In this document: one piece after another, positions 1 to 7,417 of the stretch
Layout of the letters: the number at the start of each line of letters is the position of its first letter
How positions within the stretch are numbered: position 1 is the first letter of the stretch
Origin: an uncultured Ilumatobacter sp.
GTDB taxonomy: Bacteria > Actinomycetota > Acidimicrobiia > Acidimicrobiales > Ilumatobacteraceae
Length of the DNA stretch: 15,958 nucleotides
Assembly (NCBI GenBank): GCA_938049325.1
Contig: CALICC010000335.1
Location: forward strand, 1 to 15,958
Direction: 5' to 3'
Notes under the pieces: generated by a model
Seen by the model: the letters and a program-made list of their open reading frames with translations, nothing else
Databases searched by the model: none
What the model was told of the DNA's origin: nothing
Translations under genes and position numbers: made by a program

Positions 1-3000
1 GGATCGTCGAACACGCGCTGCTCCGGCAGCAGGTCGGTGACCGCGTCGGGCACCTGGTGGTACACCTTGCGCGCTTCGAGCACCGTGGCGTCGATTGCGT
101 CGGGATCGAATCGTCCCGCTTCGAACTGCGCCGGGATCAGCCGAGTTTCGAAGAACTGACCTCGCGACAACCCCGTGACCACAACCGGGATGCCGAGCTC
201 CTCGGCACGCGCGACCGCCTTGGTGTAGATCGTCTTGTAGCAGCCCTGGCACACATTGGCGTGCCGGTCGAGGCTGTCGCGGAAGATCTCGTTCATCGCA
301 TCGGTCGTGGCGAACTCGTGTGTGATCCCGAGCGCTTCGATGCTGCGGCGGACGTTCTCCTTCGCTCCCTCGGAGATGAAGCCGTTGTCGAGGGTCAACG
401 CATGCACACGCCAGCCGCGCTCGACCAATTGATAGAGCGCGTACGAGGAATCCTTGCCACCCGACAGCAGGTGCAGGCAGTCGTAGTCGCCCGTGCTACG
501 GGCGCGCGCCCGCTGCAGCTCGTCGTCGAGGTCGTCTTCGGTCTTGAACCACGATTCGGTCTGCGACACGACGCGATCGAACGACCGGCAGACCGAACAC
601 ACGTCGTCGGAGTCGAGTTCGACGCCGGGGACGTCGAGACCGAGGCCACAGCGAACGCAGCGGTGCGGCGATGCGCGTTCGGCCGGTGTCCACAGACGAA
701 CCACGGCGCTCGCGACGTTGGGGTGGGCAACCAGCGCTGCTTCGACTTCGGCAGGCTCGAGGCGGACCCCGTTGACCTTCATCTGATCGTCGAGTCGGCC
801 GCCGTACACCGTCACTCCGGGGCGTTCGACTCGGACTCGGTCACCGGTGCGGTACCAGAGGCCGCGCTCGGCACCTCCGAGCTGGCCGGGAACGTGGTCG
901 AGTTCGACGAACCGCTCTGCCGAGAGATCGGGACGGCCGAGATACCCCGTGGCCATGCCGACGCGACGGACGTACAACTCGCCCCACGCTCCGACGGGCG
1001 TCGGGTGACCGGCCTCGTCGAGGATCGCGATCTCACTGCCGGGTGACGCAGTTCCGATCGGGACGTCGATGCCGACATCGAGCATTGGATCCCACTCGTG
1101 GATCATGCATCCGACCACAGCTTCGGTCGGGCCGTATTCGTTGAAGATCCGAACGCCTGGCTGGCAGGTGTCACGGGTCGACTCGGCCACCGGGCGTCGG
1201 AAGGCTTCGCCGCCGACCACGATCGTCGACAGGGGACGTTTGGTGTCGGCGAGACGAGCGAACACTTCGAGCTGCGCAGGCGTTGCCTTGAGGAACGTGA
1301 TCCGGTCGTCGTCTGCGATTCGACCGAGGGCGACGATCGGGTCTCCCCCGAAAACGACCACCTTGCCACCGGCGACGAACGACACGAAGAGGCTCGTGAT
1401 CGTGAGGTCGAAGATCAACTTCGAGTGCAACGCGACGGTCGGCGCCGCCTCGGGATCGCAGTACGAGTTCACTGCGAACGCGAGGTAGTCGGCGAGTCCC
1501 CGATGCGAGATCGGAACCCCTTTGGGTTCTCCGGTCGAACCCGACGTGTAGAGCACGTAGGCGATGTCGTCGAGCGCGACATCCGCCGGAGATCCGTCAC
1601 CCGGTTCCCCACCGCGATACTCGTTCGCCTCTGCGAGGTCATCGACGATCAACACCAGATCAGCATCTGCCTCGATCGCCGCATGGCGGGTCGCCGGATC
1701 GGCGGGGTCGAGCATCACGAACGCGGCACCTGCTCGCAGCACCGCGTGCACGGCGACGAGGACGTCGACCGAGCGTTCCATCCGAAGGCCCACGCGCCGT
1801 CGCGGCTCGACGCCCTGGTCGCGCAACCACGCCAGTGTCTGCGTGACGCGCTGATCGAAGTCGGCAGCGGTGACCGCCCCCGCGGGATCCTCGGCGACTT
1901 CCCAGTCGGGACGGGCGAGCAGCGCGTTGCGCACCGCGTCGTGGACGCACTCGGTCGGTGCCGCAGGCGTCGGCGGTGTGAGCACGGCGAGTTCGGACAG
2001 TTCGTCGACGGTCGCGAGCCTGACGTCGCTCAACGGTGCCGCCGGATCAGAGACCATTGCTGCAACCATCGCTGCGACGTGCCCAGCAACGCGTTGCTGG
2101 CCACCCGCTGAGGTGAGCGCTTCGTTCACGTCGAGCTGAACGTCGAGGCCGCCGCCGTAGTCGACCGCATGCAGCCGAAGGGAGTGCGCCGGGTCGACGT
2201 GCGGGGCACGAATCCACTGTGCGTCGACCGGCATGGCTGCGAAGTCGGGGTAGTCGGCGTCGAACACGTTGACCACGAGCTCGAAACCGTCGACCACCCC
2301 GTCGCCGCGGCGAGCGGCCAGCAACATCTTGAAGATCGCTCGGAGCGTTCGGTCGAACAGCGACGTACCGCTATCGCCTGGCTCGACCACCACCGTGACC
2401 GGGTGCAGTGCCATGAGCGGTCCGATGACCTGCTGGCCCGTACCGGATCGGTGGTGGACCGGCATGCCGATGATGAACTCGTTGCGACCGTCGAGCCGAT
2501 GCATCGTCGCGGCGAGCGCGCTGGCGAACACGGCGGCCTTGCCGAGCTCGGGGCTCAGTGCCCGGTATGCATCGTCCAACGCCGCGTCGAGGGCTGCACG
2601 ATCGACGTCCACCGGGGCACGAACGCTCGACGTGGTCGACGCTCCGCGAACACCAAAGGGCTGCAGCGGCCGATGGCGGACGCCGCTCGGCGCGTCGGTC
2701 GAGGCCTCCCGATCCGACGATGCCACGTAGTCGGCGAACGAGGTGCTCTCAGCACCGGTGACGGCGCCGTCGGCGTGCTCGTACGCCGACGCGGTCGCTC
2801 GGTACACGAGCGCCTGGCTGAGCCCATCGGTCGCGACGTGGTGGACGTCGAGCCACCACGTCCACTCATCGGCCGAGTGCCGAAGCAACACCGAGTCATA
2901 CACACACGTCGTGGCATCGATCGGGCGCTGCACACGAGAGCGCGCCCACGCCTCCACGTCGCCTGACGCGAGATCGGTGACCAGGGTGGTTGCTGGTTGA

Positions 3001-3260
3001 CGAGCCAGCACCCGTGCGATCGGGCGGTCATCGACGTCGGCGACGACCAGGCGCAACGCATCTGACGCAGCGACGACCCGGTCGAACGCGGCGACGAACC
3101 TGTCGGGGTCGAGCGCGCCGGCGATGCGGTGCAGCGTCGCCATGTTCGCAACCGGAGCCGCCGGGTAGAGGCGCTGGCTGGTCCAGACTTCTCGCTGGAG
3201 TCGCGTCAACTCGAACTCGCGCTCGATCCGCGCCGAAACAGCGACCGGCTGTGTTGTCAC
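1..3260 (-). CDS. NRPS: condensation domain plus adenylation domain interrupted by a zinc-ribbon/PP-loop (alpha-ANH) domain; 3' end outside window
   Basis: The frame is open from a GTG at 3260, which overlaps the carrier-protein stop (GTGA), to base 1: 1086 codons with no stop. Residues 1 to about 440 are a condensation domain with HHVATDG at 140-146. About 450-860 is an adenylation domain: A3 YTSGSTGEPKG at 571-581, A4 FDLT with D618, A5 NEYGPTE at 707-713, A7 YRTGD, A8 GRLDDQMKVNG near 820. The pocket residues D618, L619, T622, K658, V681, G683, E708, V716, G717 read DLTKVGEVG by eye, close to the known asparagine code DLTKLGEVGK. Some 25 residues after A8 the chain enters a new domain: C868-x2-C871 and C888-x2-C891, PP-loop SGGKDSS at 933-939, then C1004-x2-C1007. 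This resembles N-acetyl-sugar amidotransferases and other alpha-ANH ATPases. Motifs A9-A10 with the catalytic Lys and any carrier domain are not in the window. I infer an interrupted A domain whose remainder lies beyond base 1. Confidence 0.9.
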   Translation of the reverse strand, partial: MTTQPVAVSARIEREFELTRLQREVWTSQRLYPAAPVANMATLHRIAGALDPDRFVAAFDRVVAASDALRLVVADVDDRPIARVLARQPATTLVTDLASGDVEAWARSRVQRPIDATTCVYDSVLLRHSADEWTWWLDVHHVATDGLSQALVYRATASAYEHADGAVTGAESTSFADYVASSDREASTDAPSGVRHRPLQPFGVRGASTTSSVRAPVDVDRAALDAALDDAYRALSPELGKAAVFASALAATMHRLDGRNEFIIGMPVHHRSGTGQQVIGPLMALHPVTVVVEPGDSGTSLFDRTLRAIFKMLLAARRGDGVVDGFELVVNVFDADYPDFAAMPVDAQWIRAPHVDPAHSLRLHAVDYGGGLDVQLDVNEALTSAGGQQRVAGHVAAMVAAMVSDPAAPLSDVRLATVDELSELAVLTPPTPAAPTECVHDAVRNALLARPDWEVAEDPAGAVTAADFDQRVTQTLAWLRDQGVEPRRRVGLRMERSVDVLVAVHAVLRAGAAFVMLDPADPATRHAAIEADADLVLIVDDLAEANEYRGGEPGDGSPADVALDDIAYVLYTSGSTGEPKGVPISHRGLADYLAFAVNSYCDPEAAPTVALHSKLIFDLTITSLFVSFVAGGKVVVFGGDPIVALGRIADDDRITFLKATPAQLEVFARLADTKRPLSTIVVGGEAFRRPVAESTRDTCQPGVRIFNEYGPTEAVVGCMIHEWDPMLDVGIDVPIGTASPGSEIAILDEAGHPTPVGAWGELYVRRVGMATGYLGRPDLSAERFVELDHVPGQLGGAERGLWYRTGDRVRVERPGVTVYGGRLDDQMKVNGVRLEPAEVEAALVAHPNVASAVVRLWTPAERASPHRCVRCGLGLDVPGVELDSDDVCSVCRSFDRVVSQTESWFKTEDDLDDELQRARARSTGDYDCLHLLSGGKDSSYALYQLVERGWRVHALTLDNGFISEGAKENVRRSIEALGITHEFATTDAMNEIFRDSLDRHANVCQGCYKTIYTKAVARAEELGIPVVVTGLSRGQFFETRLIPAQFEAGRFDPDAIDATVLEARKVYHQVPDAVTDLLPEQRVFDD

Positions 3261-3535
3261 GACTCGGTGAGCGCGCCACGCGACCGGGCGTAGGTCACCA
3301 TGCTGTCGACGGTTTGGAAGTTCTCGAGCACCACGTCGACCGGATCGATCACGATCGAGAGTTCGTTCTCGATCCAATCCGAGATCATCACCACGCCGAG
3401 CGAGTCGACCAGACCGGTCAAGAGCAGGTCGGTATCACCGTTGATCTCGCCTTCGTTCGGCGCCACGTCGGCCACGATGAACGCGGTCAGCTGAGTAGCG
3501 AATTCATCGGCGGGACGCACAGTTTCATTCTCCAT
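3257..3535 (-). CDS. Stand-alone peptidyl/acyl carrier protein
   Basis: A 92-residue protein of normal carrier-protein size. The GLVDSLG motif carries the predicted phosphopantetheine attachment serine, Ser45, flanked by the expected acidic and hydrophobic helix residues (LLLTGL before, VVMISDWIENEL after). It should be activated by a phosphopantetheinyl transferase encoded elsewhere and carry an aminoacyl thioester in the cytoplasm. It lies 18 nt downstream of the stand-alone adenylation gene and overlaps the NRPS start by 4 nt, so the three are probably one operon. It is the only carrier domain visible in the window, although two adenylation domains are present. The likely order is loading by the 540-residue adenylation enzyme, oxidation on the carrier, then donation to the condensation domain. 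An acyl carrier protein with another role is possible but less likely in this context. Confidence 0.9.
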   Translation of the reverse strand: MENETVRPADEFATQLTAFIVADVAPNEGEINGDTDLLLTGLVDSLGVVMISDWIENELSIVIDPVDVVLENFQTVDSMVTYARSRGALTES

Positions 3536-3553
3536 CGGAATCGACGTGGAAAG

Positions 3554-5176
3554 CTAACCGCTCGACGCACGACGCGCCTGGCTGAGCACTGCATTCCGGT
3601 CGATTTTCCCTGTGGCGGTCTGCACCAGACTCGCGACGACCACGAGGTCGATGGGCACTGCCGCCCTGGGGTGGCGCGCCGCGACGGCACGCTGCACATC
3701 GCGCAGCGTGACCACCGCTCCACGGTCCGTCTCAACCACCGCCACCAGGCTGAGATCTCCATCGATCAGATCGGCCACCATCGCGGCCTCGATCACGCCA
3801 TCCACCTGGCGAAGCGTCAGGTCGAGCGCCTCGAGTTCGACACGCTGCCCGCGGATCTTCACCTGGTTGTCGACGCGACCCAGAAACACCAGGTCGCCAT
3901 CGTCGTTTGCCTCGGCCAGATCGCCCGTGCGGTACCAACGCGTCCGTGAGCGAGACGGAAACTTCCGGTCGATGATCGACGCCGCGGTGAGGTCGGGTCG
4001 ATTCCAGTATCGATCCATCATCGTGCTGGTCGAGACCAGGAGCTCGCCCGGCCCACTCGGCGTTTCGTTGCCCGCCTCGTCGACCATCACGATCTCGGTC
4101 TCGGCCCACGCCCGACCAATCGGAATGGGGGCGTCCGGAGCTGGCGGTTCGGTGAGGTCGAACCGAGTGCACTGGTTGACCTCGGCAGGCCCGTAGATGT
4201 TCGAGACCGACGCACCGGGCAACGCCGTCATCAGATCGGCCAGTTCGTCCGGCGGGTACGACTCACCGCCGTACAGCACCCATCTGATCGACGTGAGGTC
4301 ACGCGTGTCGAGGGCGCCTCGACCGGTCAGCTGACGGAGCACGTACGGAACGGAGTACCAGACGGTGACCTGCTCACGTTCGACCAGCTCGGAAACATTC
4401 GCTGGAAACCGCAAGATGGCGTCGGGCACGACTGTGACCGAGCAACCGACGTAGGGCGCGGCGTACAACTCGAATGTCGACTGGTCGAAGTGGAGGCTCG
4501 CGATGTTGGCCAGGCGATCGTCAGCGCGGAGCTCGTAGGCCGCAGCGGCCAACCGGGCATACGCGAGTGCGCTCCGGTGAGAGTGCACGATCCCTTTCGG
4601 CTGGCCCGTCGAGCCCGAGGTGTAGATGATGTACGCCGGGCTGTCGGCATCGATCACAACCGGATCGGCAACGGCACGCGATGCCAGTGCGTCCCAGTCC
4701 ACGATCGCGATCGACGAAGCTGCGCCCGGCAGCGCGTTGATCGACGATCGAACCACCGCGGCTCGCAACGTCACCGATTCGACCAGTTGATCGAACACGT
4801 GCTGGCGAGCGTCGGTGATCAACACCTCCACTCCGGCGTCGGACAGTACGGACGACGCATGTTCGGGCGGTGCGAACGGGTCGATCGGCACCATCACCGC
4901 GCCGCTGCGCAGCACGGCGTGCACGGCAACAAACGATGCCACCCCCTTCTGGAGATGCACGCCCACGCGGTCGCCCGGTGCGACGTCGAGTTCGATCAGC
5001 GCGCTGGTCAGCCGACCGACGGCCTCGACGAACGCTGCATAGGTCAGTGTGTCGGTTCCGTCGCTCACAGCCGGCGCCGACGCCGTGATCTCGTTCCGGC
5101 TCAGGTCGAGAAGATCCGAGAGCACCGTGAGGTCTTCTCGCCCCCGACCGATTGAACTTCCAATAGAGTCCGGCAT
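3554..5176 (-). CDS. Stand-alone amino-acid adenylation enzyme, proline-activating type suspected
   Basis: A 540-residue free-standing NRPS adenylation enzyme that would form aminoacyl-AMP from ATP and load the neighbouring carrier protein. Core motifs are complete: A3 YTSGSTGQPKG from 185, A4 FDQST at 230-234, A5 NIYGPAE at 326-332 (Ala where Thr is usual), A7 YRTGDL near 415-420, A8 GRVDNQVKIRG near 433-443, A10 TGKIDR with catalytic Lys524. By-eye mapping on GrsA gives D231 Q232 F235 Y274 L301 G303 I327 Q335 C336 K524, that is DQFYLGIQCK. It shares D, Y, L, C and K and several conservative positions with DLLYLALVCK, the code I recall for the prolyl enzyme PltF. There is no carrier domain in cis, as in the PltF/RedM/AnaC group. 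The ATG at 5176 is the only start before an in-frame stop at 5198; no Shine-Dalgarno is visible. The substrate call is inference. Confidence 0.92.
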   Translation of the reverse strand: MPDSIGSSIGRGREDLTVLSDLLDLSRNEITASAPAVSDGTDTLTYAAFVEAVGRLTSALIELDVAPGDRVGVHLQKGVASFVAVHAVLRSGAVMVPIDPFAPPEHASSVLSDAGVEVLITDARQHVFDQLVESVTLRAAVVRSSINALPGAASSIAIVDWDALASRAVADPVVIDADSPAYIIYTSGSTGQPKGIVHSHRSALAYARLAAAAYELRADDRLANIASLHFDQSTFELYAAPYVGCSVTVVPDAILRFPANVSELVEREQVTVWYSVPYVLRQLTGRGALDTRDLTSIRWVLYGGESYPPDELADLMTALPGASVSNIYGPAEVNQCTRFDLTEPPAPDAPIPIGRAWAETEIVMVDEAGNETPSGPGELLVSTSTMMDRYWNRPDLTAASIIDRKFPSRSRTRWYRTGDLAEANDDGDLVFLGRVDNQVKIRGQRVELEALDLTLRQVDGVIEAAMVADLIDGDLSLVAVVETDRGAVVTLRDVQRAVAARHPRAAVPIDLVVVASLVQTATGKIDRNAVLSQARRASSG

Positions 5177-5252
5177 CGGAAGCGAATGGTACGAGCGTCA
5201 TCCACGCTTCGCCGCAGCACCGAACAACCGTTGCTGACCCACGAGCCACACC
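5177..5252. promoter_or_regulatory. Divergent promoter region of the putative biosynthetic locus
   Basis: This 76-bp gap separates the leftward adenylation/carrier/NRPS genes from the rightward oxygenase/dehydrogenase genes, so both promoters must lie here or inside the coding ends. On the minus strand TACCAT (5186-5191) lies 9 nt before the adenylation start and could be the -10 box of a leaderless transcript; no good -35 is seen. A short inverted repeat AGCGT-CATCC-ACGCT occupies 5194-5208 and could be an operator. I see no convincing plus-strand -10. The region assignment follows from gene orientation; the individual boxes are weak. Confidence 0.45.
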
Positions 5253-6218
5253 ATGACCATGCGACTCACCACCAACGGGTACGAACTCGACACGTCGCCC
5301 GAACGGTTCGGCGTTCTCGAGACGGCGGACGAACTGTTGGGCGACGACGCCGCGCTCAGTGAGGCGATGGCGGAGCGCGGCTACCTGTTCTTCAAGGGGC
5401 TGTTGCCGAGCGAGACGGTGCTGGCAGCACGTCACGAGATCCTCACGAAGTACGCGATCCTCGGCGAGATCGACGATCGTCATCCGATCGACGACGCGAT
5501 CGCCGGCGACGGTCATGCGGTCGCTGACGCGAACTTACGGGCGTTCTCCGAGAGCGTCCGGTCGGGGTACCACTACCGATCGGTGACCGACCACGAACGA
5601 GTGACGGCCGTACACGAAGCGCTGCTCGGCGGCCCGGTGCGATCGTTCGACTTCCGCTGGCCCCGATTCGTTCGACCGGGCGAAGGATGCGGGTTCCACT
5701 GCGACGGGCCGTACATGAACCGGGGGACGTCGCGCATCGTGTCGAGCTGGATTCCGCTCGGCGGTATCCGTCGCTTTGAAGGGTCGCTGTTGCTGCTCGA
5801 GAACAGCCACCGTTCCGAGCGGCTCCACAACGGGTACCTGCAAGCCGACGCCGACGCCGACGGGCTCGAATGGCTCGACGCCGACCCCGTCGTCACGCAG
5901 GAGAAATACGGCGACCGTTGGCTCACCACCGACTTCGAACCGGGCGACGTTCTCTGTTTCGGCATGCACACGCTGCATGGTGCACTCGACAACCTCTCCC
6001 CCGTCGGGCGCTGTCGACTGTCATCCGACAGCCGATATCAGCGGATCGACGAGCCGGCCGACCCGCGATGGAACGGCAAGCGCATCGAGGGGCACGGCGG
6101 CTCGCGCGTCTTCTACCCCGGTCTCGGTCAGTGGAACAATCGCGACTTCCAAGACGAGTGGAAAGATGTCGACGAACGCGGCCGCCTCGAACTGCGCGAC
6201 ACCATGGACCAGCGATGA
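5253..6218 (+). CDS. Phytanoyl-CoA dioxygenase (PhyH)-like Fe(II)/2-oxoglutarate oxygenase
   Basis: A 321-residue protein with the PhyH-family jelly-roll signature. The iron ligands are the HxD pair H149/D151 in GFHCDGPYM and a distal His, most likely H242 in LHGALDN, followed by the 2-oxoglutarate-binding Arg in GRCRLSS. The family couples oxidative decarboxylation of 2-oxoglutarate to hydroxylation, sometimes desaturation, of a substrate. In NRPS loci, members act on free or carrier-bound amino acids. The Asp of HxD is kept, which argues against a SyrB2-type halogenase, where it is Ala or Gly. The gene faces away from the adenylation/carrier genes and overlaps the dehydrogenase start by 4 nt (ATGA), which suggests coupled translation. 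The ATG at 5253 or the one two codons later at 5259 could be the start; no Shine-Dalgarno separates them. The substrate is unknown. Confidence 0.88.
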   Translation: MTMRLTTNGYELDTSPERFGVLETADELLGDDAALSEAMAERGYLFFKGLLPSETVLAARHEILTKYAILGEIDDRHPIDDAIAGDGHAVADANLRAFSESVRSGYHYRSVTDHERVTAVHEALLGGPVRSFDFRWPRFVRPGEGCGFHCDGPYMNRGTSRIVSSWIPLGGIRRFEGSLLLLENSHRSERLHNGYLQADADADGLEWLDADPVVTQEKYGDRWLTTDFEPGDVLCFGMHTLHGALDNLSPVGRCRLSSDSRYQRIDEPADPRWNGKRIEGHGGSRVFYPGLGQWNNRDFQDEWKDVDERGRLELRDTMDQR

Positions 6219-7417
6219 CCGACAACCACAACGACACAACCGGCATCGACGCCCAACTCCTCGCGCTCGCTCACGCCATGACCGATCTCGACCATCCGGT
6301 CAAGGTCGACATGGCGACCTGGGCGAGGGAACATCTCGCACAGCACGATCGAGTCGAGGCCGACCACGAGAGCCGATTCGCCGAGGCCGACTGGCAACGC
6401 CTCGCCGACCGCGGCGTGATGAAGATGATCAATGGCGTCGACGTCGGCGGGAGCGGCGCTGACCTCGCAACGATGCTGCTCACACTCGAAGGCCTCGGGC
6501 ACGGTTGCCGCGACAACGGACTCAACTACGCACTGGTGAGCCAGATGCTGAGCACCCAGGTCGCCCTCGAACGGTTCGGCACACCCGACCAGCACGCTCA
6601 ATGGCTGACGCCGCTGATGAACGGCGAGCTCTTCGTGGGATTCGGGATGACCGAACCCGGCGCAGGCTCGGACGCGTACAGCATCTCGACCACGGCCGAA
6701 CCGCTGCCGGACGGTTCGTACAAGATCAACGGCCACAAGGCGTACATCACGTTCGGGTCTCGGTTCGACATGGCGCTCGTGTTCGCGACCACCGATCCGA
6801 AGCTCGGCCGCTGGGGCATCACGGCATTCCTCGTTCCGGGCGATACCGAGGGCGTCGAGCGCGGCCTCAACCGCGCCAAGATGGGCATGCGCACCACACC
6901 GTTCGGCGACATGACGTTCACCAATGTGATCGTGCCCGGCAGCGCCGTGCTCGGAGCTCCCGGTTCCGGCGCTGCGATCTTCAACGCCGTGCTGGAAGTC
7001 GAGCGCAGTTACGTGTTCATCACGCAGGTCGGCGCGATGCAACGTCAACTCGACGACGCCATCGCGTTCGCCACCGGCCGCGAGCAAGGTGGTGGACCGA
7101 TCAGCTCACACCAGGCAATCGCACACCGTGTCGTCAGTCTCAAAGAACGCCATGAAACCGCCCGACTCTTCGTCTACCGTGCAGCCATGGCGAGCGCAGC
7201 CGGCAACAACGTGTCGATGGCGTCAGCCCTCGCCAAGATCGCCGCCTGCGATGCGGGGATCGCGTCGGCGATCGATGCCGCCTCGATCCATGGCGCACGC
7301 GGCTACGTCTCCGAGTACGAAGTCGAGCGCGATCTGCGCGACGCGATGGGCGGGCTGGTTTACTCAGGGACGTCCGACATCCAACGCAACATCGTCGCTC
7401 GCCAATTAGGACTCTGA
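6215..7417 (+). CDS. Acyl-CoA dehydrogenase-family flavoprotein, possibly aminoacyl-S-carrier oxidase
   Basis: A 400-residue protein spanning all acyl-CoA dehydrogenase domains: an N-terminal helical part, the FAD-binding strand motif GFGMTEPGAGSDA, the KAYIT segment near residue 175, and the C-terminal GTSDIQRNIVARQLG. The MCAD-type catalytic Glu (YEGTS) is replaced by Ser384 (VYSGTS). Glu263 in LEVERSYV aligns by eye with the alternative base of isovaleryl- and long-chain acyl-CoA dehydrogenases, so the protein should be active. The family removes alpha/beta hydrogens from thioesters. Relatives such as PltE, RedW and AnaB oxidise prolyl-S-carrier. A stand-alone adenylation enzyme and a carrier protein lie just across the divergent promoter, so I favour that role. 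The start ATG overlaps the oxygenase stop (ATGA) and the stop overlaps the next ATG by one base. A fatty-acid or branched-chain CoA role remains possible. Confidence 0.92.
   Translation: MTDNHNDTTGIDAQLLALAHAMTDLDHPVKVDMATWAREHLAQHDRVEADHESRFAEADWQRLADRGVMKMINGVDVGGSGADLATMLLTLEGLGHGCRDNGLNYALVSQMLSTQVALERFGTPDQHAQWLTPLMNGELFVGFGMTEPGAGSDAYSISTTAEPLPDGSYKINGHKAYITFGSRFDMALVFATTDPKLGRWGITAFLVPGDTEGVERGLNRAKMGMRTTPFGDMTFTNVIVPGSAVLGAPGSGAAIFNAVLEVERSYVFITQVGAMQRQLDDAIAFATGREQGGGPISSHQAIAHRVVSLKERHETARLFVYRAAMASAAGNNVSMASALAKIAACDAGIASAIDAASIHGARGYVSEYEVERDLRDAMGGLVYSGTSDIQRNIVARQLGL
7408..7411 (+). promoter_or_regulatory. Ribosome binding site for the HupE/UreJ-like gene
   Basis: AGGA lies inside the last codons of the dehydrogenase gene, 5 nt before the ATG at 7417. 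It supports that ATG as the start and translation from the same transcript. Confidence 0.5.

Noticed and set aside
1..700. Separate N-acetyl-sugar amidotransferase gene at the left edge
   Set aside because: The zinc-ribbon/PP-loop region continues in the same frame from the adenylation domain, with no stop between and no start codon supported by a ribosome site.
57..3949. Several long plus-strand frames (for example 57-1046, 1098-2111, 2169-2966, 2990-3949)
   Set aside because: Their translations are Arg/His/Asp-rich and motif-free, and they lie opposite the NRPS, carrier and adenylation genes whose minus-strand frames carry clear motifs.
5253..6218. SyrB2-like non-heme halogenase
   Set aside because: The iron site keeps Asp151 in HCD; halogenases of this fold have Ala or Gly there to make room for chloride.
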